Of a stretch of DNA of 64,000 nucleotides, positions 11,808-22,236 are shown in pieces. This DNA comes from Ascochyta rabiei. Lineage: Eukaryota > Ascomycota > Dothideomycetes > Pleosporales > Didymellaceae. The translations under genes and the position numbers were made by a program. The stretch lies in contig NC_082421.1 of NCBI RefSeq assembly GCF_004011695.2, positions 812,501 to 876,500 on the forward strand. The letters are read 5' to 3'. Within the stretch, counting starts at the first letter, position 1. Every line of letters starts with the position of its first letter. Under the pieces are notes generated by a model that had not been told where the DNA came from, did not search any database, and worked only from the letters and a program-made list of their open reading frames with translations.

Positions 11808-12829
11808 GAGATGAATGGGTATAGGCTACCGCATCCGTTGAAATGGCAATGCAAGTGAAGAATGAGTGGTTGAGGACAGCTCAAAGACTCCAGAGCGATG
11901 GCCTGCCCCTCCTACGTGGTCGTGAACGAGACGGGGGACTGCGCGAGGAGGCACGGCACCGCCGTAGCTGCTGTCATCGGCGTTCGAGGAAGAAGCAAGG
12001 CACACGGCGGCATTTGAGTTTGTGGTGTGGAATCACTCCATGTGATGGGGGTGTATGAGGTGGAAGGTGGATGGAAAGCGGGTGTACTTGGTTAGACTAT
12101 TTCATCACAGATTCCCCCATTTCCCCAACCGTAGGACCCCGGTCCGAACTATCTACACGAAACATGTCCGATGCTGAGTGATCCAAGGCTCGCGTGTCAT
12201 CGGCTTCAGAAAGGGTGGTCAACCGCGTACCTCTTGGATAGACCACGATGGTGTACAACACAGAAACTCTCCAATCCATCTCGGGTCCAGTCGTCCGTCT
12301 GCCCTCGTCGTTCACAACAGCCATCAGTGCAACGCATACCCGCCATCTCTGCAGCACCGACCGCTCCGTAAGCCAAGCCCCCAACTTCCTCTTCGCATCT
12401 TGATCCACGACACAGAAGGCGACAGAGCCCCCGATATGCCGTTGTGTAGGTTCCAAAGGAGTTGGTGTGGTTGTCGAGCCTGAGGCGTCACGACCGAGTA
12501 ACGGGTTTGAATGTCATGGTTCGTGATTTCGGCCAAGGAGAGTAGGGGCGAATCTGCATTGTTCCACGTTGCCTTCTCGATGGCGGCCAAGGCCGGTGGT
12601 GACGCGGTATCACCCAGTCACGAGGCCTGCACACCGGATGTAGGTGCGGCTACGGCAGAAATGGTGATTGTGGACAGGCTTCGAGAACTTGCTTCGTCAG
12701 CGCCAGCGTTCGTATCCCACCCCATCGTTTTCACGCAAACTGCAGAAGACAATGTTTTGCGCAGTTGTAATGTCAATTCGAAATGGGTATCTTATTTTGG
12801 TTCTGGCTTGTGCGCGTTGCAAGGAATCT
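11808..12829. other. Intergenic region with uncertain minus-strand frames
   Basis: The stretch between importin and prefoldin 6 (converging 3' ends) holds no firm gene. Two overlapping minus-strand open frames at 12097-12456 and 12324-12590 are listed and discussed separately. Nothing recognisable lies in 11808-12096 or 12591-12829 beyond 3' UTR-like sequence. Confidence 0.5.
12097..12456 (-). CDS. Possible hypothetical protein or remnant
   Basis: This open frame of 119 codons has a protein-like composition, with alternating hydrophobic segments and a clear AWLTER / VCVALMAVVNDEG / VVYPRGTRL progression that could be a compact beta-rich domain. Its in-frame ATG at 12456 lies inside the segment. 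Upstream, a different frame on the same strand (12324-12590, ATG at 12590) also looks protein-like, and no GT..AG intron joins them in phase. It could be a real short gene, a gene with a missed first exon, or a frameshifted remnant. I recognise no family. Confidence 0.3.
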   Translation of the reverse strand: MEPTQRHIGGSVAFCVVDQDAKRKLGAWLTERSVLQRWRVCVALMAVVNDEGRRTTGPEMDWRVSVLYTIVVYPRGTRLTTLSEADDTRALDHSASDMFRVDSSDRGPTVGEMGESVMK

Positions 12830-13357
12830 CTATGCTGCTGCTTGTGCTTGCTGCTGCTGTTGTGCGGCGTTTTGTATCTGGATAATCTGTAAAAGTGGTC
12901 AGTCCACCGAGCTCAGCCTGCACAGGTTTGGGACCCATACCTCGATTTTCACCTTCTCGCTCTTATCTTGGATGCCCTTGATCTGTGTCTCGAACCGCCT
13001 GATCTCCTTCTCGATGAACTCCAGACGTCCGTTCACTGACATCAGCGCCTCGGTCTTGTCTTGCTTCAGTAGCACTGGGCCAATCTGCTTGTAGATGTTC
13101 GCATCGTCGTCGAGAATGTCAAACTCCTGTAGATACTCGTGTCAGTACTGTCCAGTCCTTGAGTCCCGAGCCTCGTACCTTCTTCACGGTGGTGTTCTCC
13201 TGCTGCTGTGACTCAAGCTTCTGGCGAGCGTCTACGGCCGTTCCGAGCTCTGTCTCGCTGTCAGTAAAGACTCCTGACATGTCACAGTTTTCCCACCTGT
13301 CTGCAGGCCCTGGTAGCTCTCGGTCAACTCCTGGAGCTTCTTCTGGACTTCTGCCAT
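12830..13357 (-). CDS. YKE2: Prefoldin subunit 6 (Yke2/PFDN6)
   Basis: Four exons (13297-13357, 13179-13249, 12941-13126, 12830-12886) with introns of 47, 52 and 54 bases give 124 residues, the normal size for a beta-type prefoldin. The sequence shows the N-terminal coiled coil (MAEVQKKLQELTESYQ), the central beta-hairpin (KQDKTEALMSVNGRLEFI) and the C-terminal coiled coil ending in a Gln/Ala tail. Prefoldin is a cytosolic hexamer that hands nascent actin and tubulin to the CCT chaperonin. Intron 1 uses the AG at 13250-13251; a nearer upstream AG would give a different, less conserved junction. The gene is divergent from VPS4 across 403 bases. Confidence 0.94.
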
Positions 13358-13760
13358 GATTTGTTGTTGCTGAGTAACAGCTTGCCAAAAGTTTCGTTTC
13401 AGATCGCGCGGAGCACGCGAAGGTGGGATGTCGAGCCAACTGCACTGGGCCTAGCGAATCGCGGGGCTAGACTCGGGCCTTGGCTGGCCATGTGCATGCC
13501 AACCTGGAGAGGACTCCCATGCTTCACTGCACTGCAACAAAGCTCGCCCTGCTGGCTGCTAGACTTTTCACTCTTCAAGTATCTGCCAAGACACGGTTCT
13601 GGTGAGCTGCCTGGGAAGCAAACAAACAACGCTGCGCCAAACAACCGTTGCCCCGCGCCGTCACATCAGCATCTTGCACTCGACTGCCGACGCGGCGCGC
13701 TTTCACGAACACCGACCCTCTGAAAGAAGCTGCGGCCACTAGCCTTAAACAATCGCAAAG
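13358..13760. other. Shared divergent promoter, prefoldin 6 / VPS4
   Basis: This 403-base region lies between two start codons on opposite strands. No gene is supported in it. It must contain both promoters and both 5' UTRs. Confidence 0.7.
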
Positions 13761-15365
13761 ATGAGCCAGGCAGACTTCCTGGGCCGTGCCATTGAGCAGG
13801 TCAAGAAAGCTATCGAGACGGACACTGCAGGCGATTATGAGGCGGCGTATCAGCAGTACTACAGTGCGCGTGAGTAGCAGCCAGACCATCGGACGGGGAT
13901 GGGATATCAGCTGATATTACGCAGTTGAGCTGTTCATGCTTGCCCTGAAATGTATGTTGCAACCAGCCCGGGTGTGGTCACGTCCAAGGCCGCACACTGA
14001 CAACGAGCAGGGGAGAAGAACCAGAAGTCAAAGGACATGATCCGAGGCAAGGTTGCTGAGTACATGGAGCGCGCCGAAAAACTCAAGCAACACCTGAACC
14101 AGAACGACGCCTCAAATCGCAAGAAACCATCTGCCATGGGCGCAAATGGCAAGTCGGCTGGAGGCAGTGGGAAGGGTGGCAAGTACGTGAACATAAGAGA
14201 GGCCATGAAACTGGACAGTGAAGCTAACAAAATGTATAGGGATGACGAAGATGGTGAACAAGACGCCGATTCGAAGAAGCTCCGCGGTGCGCTCGCGGGA
14301 GCGATCCTGACAGAGAAGCCCAATATCCGATGGGAAGATGTCGCAGGTCTAGAGGGAGCCAAGGAGGCGTTGAAAGAGGCTGTCATTCTGCCCATCAAGT
14401 TCCCGCATCTCTTTACTGGCAAGCGACAACCATGGAAGGGTATCTTACTATACGGGCCGCCCGGTACGGGTAAGAGTTATCTCGCAAAAGCAGTCGCAAC
14501 AGAAGCGAACAGCACGTTCTTCAGTGTTTCAAGTTCCGACCTGGTCAGCAAGTGGATGGGAGAATCAGAACGGTAAGCCACTCTTGCCACTAAACGCTTT
14601 CTGCTAATTTTCCGCAGGTTGGTCAAGCAGCTCTTCGGCATGGCCCGCGAGAACAAGCCCTCCATCATTTTCATCGACGAGATCGACGCCCTCTGCGGCC
14701 CTCGCGGCGAAGGCGAATCCGAAGCCTCACGACGTATCAAGACCGAGCTTCTCGTACAAATGGACGGTGTAGGCAAAGACTCTAAAGGCGTTCTCATTCT
14801 AGGCGCGACAAACATCCCCTGGCAACTCGACTCGGCCATTCGACGACGATTCCAACGGCGCGTACACATCAGCTTACCCGACACACCAGCACGAATGAAG
14901 ATGTTCGAACTGGCTGTCGGAAATACACCGTGTGAACTCAGCCAGGCAGACTACAGGCAACTTGCAGACTTGAGTGAGGGGTACTCCGGCTCAGATATAA
15001 GCATCGCGGTGCAAGATGCGTTGATGCAGCCCGTCCGACTCATCCAAACAGCTACACATTACAAGCCAGTAAGTCACCAAGTCCCTCCCCCCTTGTGTTT
15101 TTCTTGTTTTCCCTCCACTATTTCGCCTGCTAACATTCCACAGGTCGAAGTCGACGGTCAAATAAAATGGACGCCCTGCTCACCCGGCGACTCCCAAGCA
15201 CAAGAAAAGTCCTGGACCGAGTTGGACGGCGACGAGCTTCTCGAACCGCCACTGCGTGTGCGCGATTTCGTCAAGGCGATCAAGGGGAGCAGACCGACGG
15301 TCAGCGGTGAAGACTTGTCCAAGAACGCCGATTGGACCAAGGAGTTTGGCAGTGAGGGCGCGTAG
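13761..15365 (+). CDS. VPS4: VPS4, ESCRT-III disassembly AAA ATPase
   Basis: Six exons: 13761-13869, 13925-13951 (27 bases), 14011-14182, 14240-14572, 14618-15068 and 15144-15365. They give 437 residues, the same length as yeast Vps4. The N-terminal MIT domain (about 1-75) binds ESCRT-III tails. The AAA core shows Walker A GPPGTGKS, Walker B IIFIDEID, the SRH with RRRFQRR arginine fingers, a beta domain and the C-terminal helix. It recycles ESCRT-III from endosomes in multivesicular body sorting. The introns at 14183-14239 (57 bases) and 15069-15143 (75 bases) are open and multiples of three; I removed them because they have GT..AG ends and GCTAAC-like branch points and the spliced protein fits the family. 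Confidence 0.96.
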
Positions 15366-15777
15366 ACAGTGAACGAGGACGAGAGACGCATGCTGCAGGG
15401 AGACAGAAAGATTTTGTTTATACGAAGGCAGATGATGTTCCCTGTCTGTTCTATACCGATTGAGCGAATGGATTGGTGGTATGGCGTTTTGAAGGAATGA
15501 GTCCGAAGGACAAGAGCATTCTATGAAAGCATGACGATATCAGTTTCCCGCACGTCTTGCAGTCAATCTCGGAAGGTTTTGCTGTCACTGCAGCGCTGCC
15601 GAAAACAATACAGCACATAACGAAGTGAGGATGAGGAGGTAGTTTACTAATATTCATTCGTAGCCCTCAGGCAAGGTATTGTAAAGCATTCTCGTACATA
15701 GGGTCATAGGCCGACAGTAAAGACCGTCCTTCCACCTCGACACCCGGGTATCATATCAGTATCTTCTCAGATCGCAC

Positions 15778-16146
15778 TTAGTGCTTGCCAGCGCCGAACA
15801 CACCCTTGACCTTGTCGCCAATGGACTCATGGGTGGAGCCGTGCACATTGTTGTCCTTTGTGCGGCCGACCTTGTCGCCTAGGGACTGGGCAGTGGTCTT
15901 CTCGGAGTCTGATGCTGTCAGTAGAGTGCCTGACGGCGACTAGTTACAGTGGACGTACCAGGCTGCGACTCGCGAGCGATCTTGTCGCCGGTGCCAGTGA
16001 GGGACTCCTTGGTCTTGTCGAGGGTGGACTTGGAGGAGTCGGGGGTCTGAGGGTTGTTAGTGGTGAGTTGTGAACGAGCGCGTGGAAGTACGAACCAGCT
16101 TCTCCCCGGCCTTGGTGTGGAAATCTTTGCGGAGTGCCTCGGACAT
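15778..16146 (-). CDS. HSP12: Hsp9/Hsp12-type stress protein
   Basis: Exons 16096-16146, 15959-16046 and 15778-15908 encode 89 residues, typical for the Hsp12/Hsp9/Awh11 family. Family marks are the start MSEALRKDFHTKAGEKLTPDS, repeated STLDKTKESLTGTGDK and SLGDKVGR-type amphipathic segments, and the GDKVKGVFG end. These small, highly charged proteins are unstructured in solution, fold on membranes and stabilise them under heat, osmotic and stationary-phase stress. The donor of intron 1 is GTTCGT, a less common variant. The promoter carries a TATA box and CRE/STRE-like sites (separate entries). Confidence 0.93.
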
Positions 16147-16240
16147 GTTTATTGTTGTTGGTGGTGCCGGAGTTTGAATGTTTGGTAGTTAGATGTGGAG
16201 GTTTGATGATGAGAGTTTCTTCCTGGGCTCAGAGAGGCTC

Positions 16241-16247
16241 TATATAT
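16241..16247 (-). promoter_or_regulatory. TATA box of HSP12
   Basis: TATATAT (palindromic, read on the minus strand) lies about 95 bases upstream of the HSP12 start codon. TATA-containing promoters are typical of stress-inducible genes. Confidence 0.6.
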
Positions 16248-16276
16248 GCTCCAGGCGCAGACAAAAGAGACGCAGC

Positions 16277-16735
16277 TACGTCATCAACAGGGCCATGTCT
16301 TCTTGTGATAGCCGTTGGCAGGTGCCAGGTTCACAAAATCTGACGATCATCCAGTCGCGACTTCCAGAGCTGGCTCGTGAGCAGGAACGCAACAATACGT
16401 CACCCATCGCATGACGGACGTTGCGACACCAGAAGCGACGCAAGTGGTGGGATCTTCTTGCTTGTTTGCCATTGCGATTCAATATGACAGGGGTTGTTGA
16501 ATCCAGCAAGTGATGTCCGAAGCTCCACGTTCGAGACCTGTTTGCTGCTGAGCATCACTGTGTCAGTTTTGCGTCACTCCAACTCACGCGACCAAGTTCT
16601 ACACAAACACCAGCCTCTCAGAGCCTTCAAGACTTGGCCACTTGCGATGTGCAAAGACAAATGTCGAAAGTTGATGCACATGCAAGCTCGACGGGCCCCT
16701 GCATGTGGGAAGCTGCCCCACGTGTAATGACGTCA
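16277..16735 (-). promoter_or_regulatory. CRE/STRE-like cluster upstream of HSP12
   Basis: Sites seen: TACGTCAT at 16277-16284, TACGTCAC at 16396-16403 and a full palindromic TGACGTCA at 16728-16735, plus AGGGG at 16489-16493 and CCCCT at 16696-16700. Atf1/AtfA/Sko1-type bZIP factors bind ACGTCA sites and Msn2/4-like factors bind AGGGG, both acting on stress genes in ascomycetes. Use of these sites here is inference from sequence and position. Confidence 0.5.
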
Positions 16736-16889
16736 CAGCTCATCAAAGTATTATTGGTGTCCTCCAGAAGCCTCTACTTAGCTCTCATGTTGCGGGAACA
16801 GCTAGATCTATCTGAGCGCGCAGTCTTTAGAAACCCGTGAGATATTCGCAGCGGCGACCCTCGTCTCTCCGTCGACAACCTGGTGTCAG

Positions 16890-17740
16890 AGTTCATCCAT
16901 GTCTACGTCTGTGGACGGCTATACCATCGGTGACTCGCTCACCGTCAGTATGCGAAGCTTTGGGAGTAGCGATGCAGCTGCTCCTGTATGGTATGGCATC
17001 GCGCAGGCAGCGCATGAGTGGGCTTCTGGGTGACAAGTCGGGAACAACTTTGAATTCAAGCCTGAGGATGGCATCACTGCTCAACTTCATGCTGAAGAGT
17101 TCGCTGTCGGTAGCTGCTCATGCAGCTATTGCCGCTTTCTGCTCCTCCTCATCGAAGATATCGCCTCCGTCTTCGCCATTGATGTGCTCAGAAGATAATG
17201 TGGGCGAGGCTTAAACTGGCGAAAGAGTTGCAGATGCCAAGGAGCTCTCGGTTGCTGCAGCTATGAAGGGCGTCGTTTCAAGAACCATTTCGCGAGGATG
17301 GGGATGAGGTATGAGGGGGGCGTTGCAAGCTGCTAGGAACCGCCTCTGAGTGCGGAATGGCTGTGGTCATCACATGGGTGAAGAGAAGCACGATTTCGAG
17401 GTGAACGTACGGAAGAAGCCCTCTTTGTTGGCCAACTAGGTCTGTCCGTGTCTCTGCTGGTGACTTTTCACCTTCGTCACCCTCTCCACCCATCACGACT
17501 GGAGCTATTGCTGCTTCTGCAAGAGCACCAACAGCATCTTGTAGACATTGCATGATTTTTACCTCCCCCCTCCACACACACACAAACACAACACGATATC
17601 TCTACAGCGTATTCCCGGAAGCCTATTGGCGATTCTGCCATCTCCAATGCGGTCATGCAATGGATCTTGACGCCCGAGTAACGTAGCTTACCCGCCGATG
17701 CCGTAACGCTGTTACGACTCGGCGACAAATTCAAACGATT
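16890..17740 (-). pseudogene. Possible degenerate coding region in HSP12-hydrolase gap
   Basis: Minus-strand frames at 17278-17589 and 16893-17200 have protein-like composition (runs such as QCLQDAVGALAEAA and HINGEDGGDIFDEEEQKAA) but are split by in-frame stops and frame changes with no convincing introns between them. This looks more like a decayed gene than an expressed one. I recognise no family. The rest of the 16147-17895 gap holds the HSP12 promoter on the left and the hydrolase promoter on the right. Confidence 0.3.
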
Positions 17741-17895
17741 TATAACAGCTCGTCATATGTCGGAACGGTTCGGATATGACGTCCAGGGACGTTCAATTAC
17801 TTCGTCAACAGTATTAAAGGTCAAGTAGCGGATGATCCGCCAAACAATCTATCTCTTCAGTATACAGCTCATCCTTCCAACGATCAATCATTCGA

Positions 17896-18912
17896 ATGTC
17901 GAACACCAACAAAGGCTCTGAGATCCCTACCACAGGAACACGCACCAAACTTGTATCCTCAATTGACCAGTTTCTCAAAGATCAATCGTTGCTCCACCTT
18001 GGCGGCGATGAGGACTTCCATGGCGAGCGACGCAAGCATCTCGAGGTCTTCGGTTTCCACAGCATCCCCAAAGACAAGCAACATCCAATTGGCGAGGTAG
18101 AGTTTACTGCCGTCCGAGGTCCACACGGTACCATCCCAGTCCGAGTCCTGTATCCCAGGAGCGGCGAAGAGAAGAGGAAGAACGGCGAAGCCGGCGCTCT
18201 GATCTACTTCCACGGCGGCGGCTACACAGTCGGCAGCGTCGACGAGTTCGAAAATGGCCTGAGATTCCTAGCGGAAGAGAGCGGCGTCCAGGTCTACGGC
18301 ATCGACTACCGTCTTGCGCCCGAGCACAAGTTCCCAACGCAACTTGACGAATACTCCGCCGTCATCGACTGGCTGCAGTCGTCAGGCGGTAAGGAGCGCG
18401 GTGTGCACCCGGATCGTGTCTCTGGCGGCGGCGACTCAGCAGGCGGCAACATGACAGCAGCCATCTCGATGCGCCGTCGCGACGAGAACAAGAAGCCGCT
18501 GAACTCTCTGCTCCTGCTCTACCCCGAGGCACGTCTTCCATTCGACACTCCAGCCGCCGTCGAGAACAACTCAGGCTACTACCTGGAATGCAACGGTATA
18601 TTCTCGTTTGCGGACCACTATCTACCAAGAGGCACCCCGCCAAGTCACAAGTATGTTTCACCTGGTATGCAAGAGGTTGAGTACTTGAAGGGGCAGTGTC
18701 CAGCTAGTATCTACACTTCTGGGTTCGATCCGCTGAGGGATGTGGGTGTTGAGTATGCGCACAAGTACAAGAAAGCCGGGAACGAGATCGTCTGGCGACA
18801 CTATGATGGCTTGACACACGGATGGTTGCAAATGACGGCTTGGAGTGGCGAGGCAAAGGATGCAGTCAGAGATGTTGCCTCAGATCTGAACAAGTACTCA
18901 TATCGAAACTGA
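17896..18912 (+). CDS. Alpha/beta hydrolase, hormone-sensitive-lipase type
   Basis: An intronless gene of 338 residues. It has the oxyanion-hole motif HGGG (about residue 110), the nucleophile motif GGDSAGG (about 177-183, Ser as catalytic residue), an Asp in the FDPLRD segment and His in the THGW segment near the C-terminus, which together form the Ser-Asp-His triad of HSL-family carboxylesterases. The substrate cannot be predicted; related fungal enzymes hydrolyse short acyl esters or lactones. No signal peptide is seen, so it is probably cytosolic. The nucleophile context reads SGGGDSAGG, slightly different from the common GxSAGG pattern but intact. The gene converges on eIF2A with about 290 bases between the stops. 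Confidence 0.9.
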   Translation: MSNTNKGSEIPTTGTRTKLVSSIDQFLKDQSLLHLGGDEDFHGERRKHLEVFGFHSIPKDKQHPIGEVEFTAVRGPHGTIPVRVLYPRSGEEKRKNGEAGALIYFHGGGYTVGSVDEFENGLRFLAEESGVQVYGIDYRLAPEHKFPTQLDEYSAVIDWLQSSGGKERGVHPDRVSGGGDSAGGNMTAAISMRRRDENKKPLNSLLLLYPEARLPFDTPAAVENNSGYYLECNGIFSFADHYLPRGTPPSHKYVSPGMQEVEYLKGQCPASIYTSGFDPLRDVGVEYAHKYKKAGNEIVWRHYDGLTHGWLQMTAWSGEAKDAVRDVASDLNKYSYRN

Positions 18913-19206
18913 AGAAGTGATAGTTGAATGATGTAACGAAGAATGATTTTGTGCTTTTGTTGGTAGTCACCACTACTGTCTACCGTCTACTTTCGTCCTA
19001 CATCCAATCTACCATCCACTCAGATCACAACGTCAAAAGTCGTGATACTTTGCCATTGGGCAGCGCAACATGGTGATGCGAGGTATCCATACCGACAAGG
19101 ACTACACAAAGCACTGTGACGTGCCTAAAGCTTAACCTAAAGACCCCCTTGATTTCATGTAGGTGCTTTCAATAGTAGCCCAGTCAGGTTTCAGCCCCAA
19201 GAGGTG

Positions 19207-21546
19207 CTAACCTTGGAATCCAAGCGCACTGAGCTCCTTGCGGATGGATTCTTCGGTACCAATCTTCTTAATCTGAGTATCCTCGAGCTTCTCGCCGCCG
19301 GCTTGCCTCATCTTGAGCTCGTCAATGGCGCGAACTTTCTTTAGCAGGCCACGAATCTTCTTGTCCTGAGGGTTGCCACCGTCGCCAGGGCTAGTGACGG
19401 TAAGATCGGGAGCAGGGGCGTTCGTGGTCTGGACTGGAGGAGGAGCTCGAGCATCCTGACTACGCTGCTGCTGCTGGCCATAGCTCTGGCGCTGCTGGCC
19501 ATCTTGAGGTCGAGCACGGCGATCAGGGCTGTTGCCGTAAGCACGCTGCTGACTAGGACTCCTGCCGTTCCCGTAGCCTCCATTCTTACTGTGGCTGCGC
19601 TGACGGCCATCACGGTTCTCACGACGTTCAGGGCTTCGGCCAGCTGGTCCAGTGGGCGCGTCGGCAGTCAGACCGGCGGCCTTGTCGGCAGCCTCGCGAG
19701 CCTTCTTCGCTTCACGCTTCTTCTTGTTCTTCTGGGCTGCCTTGGACAGCTCTTCCCCTTCTCCAGTACCAGAGAGGCTGACACCGCCTCCAGGAGCGGC
19801 ACCAGGTGGCAGATTTGCAGCAGGCTCGGCACCAGGCACCGGACGGCGGCCGCCTCTGCCGAAGCCGTTCTGGAACCCAACATTGGTCGAAGACACTCCA
19901 GTGTTGGTGTAAGCTGCACCACCCTCGTCTTCGCGCTTGAAGAGGAGGGGAGTGGCAGTTCCTCTCGCACCAGGGGGGCGGTAAGCACCAGCAGGCTTCG
20001 AGGGGGTCTTCTGGGTGCTTGTGAATGCAGCCGCTGATGGGTGAGGTGCAGGTGCAGTCAGCACGTTATCCAACGAGTGCTGTTGAGGCGATTGCGGGCG
20101 CCAAGTAACGTGGTACAACTCAGTCAGATCCTGGTTGTACATGAGAGGTCCAGTGACATGGTAAATGCGAATGCCGTTGTCGACACGAAGACGCGGGCTG
20201 GTAGTCGCTGTAAGAATGTGTCTGCCATCGGGGCTCCACTCGCAGTAGGTGCAGTTGGCGGCCTTGATGGTCGTGACCTTGTGGTAGTTTCTCTCGAGAT
20301 CGTAGATGTCCATATCTCCAGCCAGGTTGCCGAAACCGGCAACATACACGAAGCGACCATGCGGTGAGAAACTGATGGTGTTCCTTGGGCCCAGATCGAA
20401 GCTGTGTTGAGCAACAGCACGAGCATTGAAGATGGTGGTCTTCGCCGGCATGTAACCGTACACGACACCAAACTCTTTCGAGTTTGGCGACCATGAAACG
20501 TCGTGGATCGGACCCTCCTTGTCAAGCTGGATGCGGGAGTCAAAGGAGCCGTTAGCGCTAAGGATGTACATGTTCGTCTCGCCATAGTAGCTCTTGTTGG
20601 TCTTGTCGACGTCGGTCTGAGCCAATACGATCACGCTCGTACCCAGATCGTTCCACTTCAGCTGGACCTTGTCGCTCTTGAAGAAAGTCTTTTGCGACAC
20701 AGGCGAGTTGAATTGAGGGACCTGGAAGACCTTGACTGCGGCGGGCATACCCTATGTTTCTTGTTAGTGTGTCTCCTTGTCTGCCGAATTCGAACGTACC
20801 TTGCGCTCCGGAACGAAGACTGCAACTGAATGGTTCTTTCCGGGCGACAGGGCAAAGTCTGTCACTCCCTCCTCGCGCAGCTTGTTCCAGGGGTTGCGGA
20901 GATCCTCGGACTGGAAGAACTGCACCTCGTTGGTGACAGTGCGTGCGCAGAACTTCTCGTCGGGGGAGTATTGCAGATTCCAGCCAGTCTGAGACTTCTG
21001 GACGTATTCGCCAACCACTGTGCGCTCGGTGCGCTCGGACTCGTCGGGCAGAGTCTTCCAGACCTTAAGGTTCTTCTTGGCGTTGCCGTCTTCATCCTTC
21101 GAAGGCAGCTGCCATGTTATGATGTAGGTGCCCAATGGCGAGAAGCCGATCTGGAAGACGTTGACTGCGGGGACGGTGGAGATAAGGCTGCCGTTCGAGG
21201 CGTCGATGACCGAAACCCTGTCGCGGTTGTGTCAGTGGGGGTGTTCTGTTTGGGGTGAGGTCGGAGGCTTACTGTTCGGGCGAGGCCCAGGCGAAGTACC
21301 TGCTGTCAGGCGAGTAACATTTACAGCGAAGGTTGCCTTCAGGCCTGATGCATCGGTCAGCACAGTGTCAGGCGCAAAGGCAGCCTCAATGGACTCACGG
21401 TGTGAAGCCTGGGAGAGCCTCGTATGCGGGGGCCGCGTTGAAGACCCCGATGCCCTTGGAGGTGCGATCTGGCAACGCGCATTAGCGTGGCTCCGCATCT
21501 GTCAATGGCGCAACAACATACAAGCCAACTGTGTGGGAGCCGCCAT
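19207..21546 (-). CDS. eIF2A: Eukaryotic translation initiation factor 2A (eIF2A)
   Basis: Five exons (21522-21546, 21399-21468, 21273-21344, 20800-21217, 19207-20751) give 709 residues. The N-terminal half is a WD-type beta-propeller; visible family segments include KCYSPDSRYFAW, GWNLQYSPDEKFCAR, DVSWSPNSKEFGVVYG, FSPHGRFVYVAGFGNLAGD and CEWSPDGRHILTATTSPRLRVDNG. The C-terminal half is basic low complexity (Lys-rich, then Arg/Gln/Asn/Gly-rich) ending with a predicted helical segment. eIF2A delivers initiator tRNA in a GTP-independent way in certain stress or non-AUG initiation settings. The first exon is only 25 bases (MAAPTQLA plus one base). Confidence 0.94.
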
Positions 21547-22138
21547 GACTAGTCAAAGTCACAGTAGACGGTACAGAGATGGTGGGCGGGCAAGGTACTG
21601 GTGGTCGCGAGTCTGGCTTTGCAGCGAGGGGGTTGCGTTGGCGGTGAGAAAGGCTAAGGAAGAAAGACTGAGACACGTCCGCGTGTGCGCGAGTGACGTA
21701 TGTCGGAGGCTTGCTAGATTACTTCGTACGGCCAGGGGCAGACTTGGGGGGACGACCACGCAGCGGCAAAGGGGCGTGGGGCTTGTCGACGTCGCAGCGG
21801 AGGTCTGGCGAGATGTTCGTGACAGTCATCGAGTGTGAATGCAAACAATTCGACACGCACGAGGCTGTCGCGCTAAGGGCGTCGGCCCGTCGTGATCTTC
21901 CGCTCTTTCTGTGGTACTCTACTTCGTAACTCACGCATGTGAAGCCACTAGTCACGCACCACGGACTGCATCAGAGCGTGAACGCTTCTGGTCCTGCTCG
22001 AGCATCTTGCAAGTGCAGAACACGGCAACAACCACAATGGACATCTCACTATCAACATGACATAGCTAATCGGTCCAAATGTTCAAACCCCAGCCCGCTA
22101 TCGCTATCTTAGCGTGTCGGCCGCTGCCGCTGCCGCTG

Positions 22139-22216
22139 ATGCCATCACAAGCTTCCGAGCTCCAGCTTCCCCAGCCCCATCGTGTGCTTCGCTGTTTCCC
22201 TTCACCGCCCATGTGA
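22139..22216 (+). promoter_or_regulatory. uORF before ureidoglycolate lyase
   Basis: An upstream ATG opens a 25-codon frame, out of frame with the main gene, that ends in ATG-TGA at 22211-22216, only 20 bases before the chosen start at 22237. If the 5' UTR extends this far, the uORF could dampen translation, as is known for several fungal nitrogen-catabolism genes. The transcript start is unknown. The rest of the 21547-22236 interval is the divergent promoter shared with eIF2A. Confidence 0.4.
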
Positions 22217-22236
22217 GCTTCCACAGCACTGCCAAC

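Noticed and set aside
14183..14239. 57 open bases kept as VPS4 coding sequence
   Set aside because: GT..AG ends with a GCTAAC branch point, and removal gives the exact family length; treated as intron.
22114..22236. N-terminal extension of ureidoglycolate lyase
   Set aside because: The frame is open but starts with GTG, not ATG, and the extra residues are Ala/Pro low complexity unlike the family.
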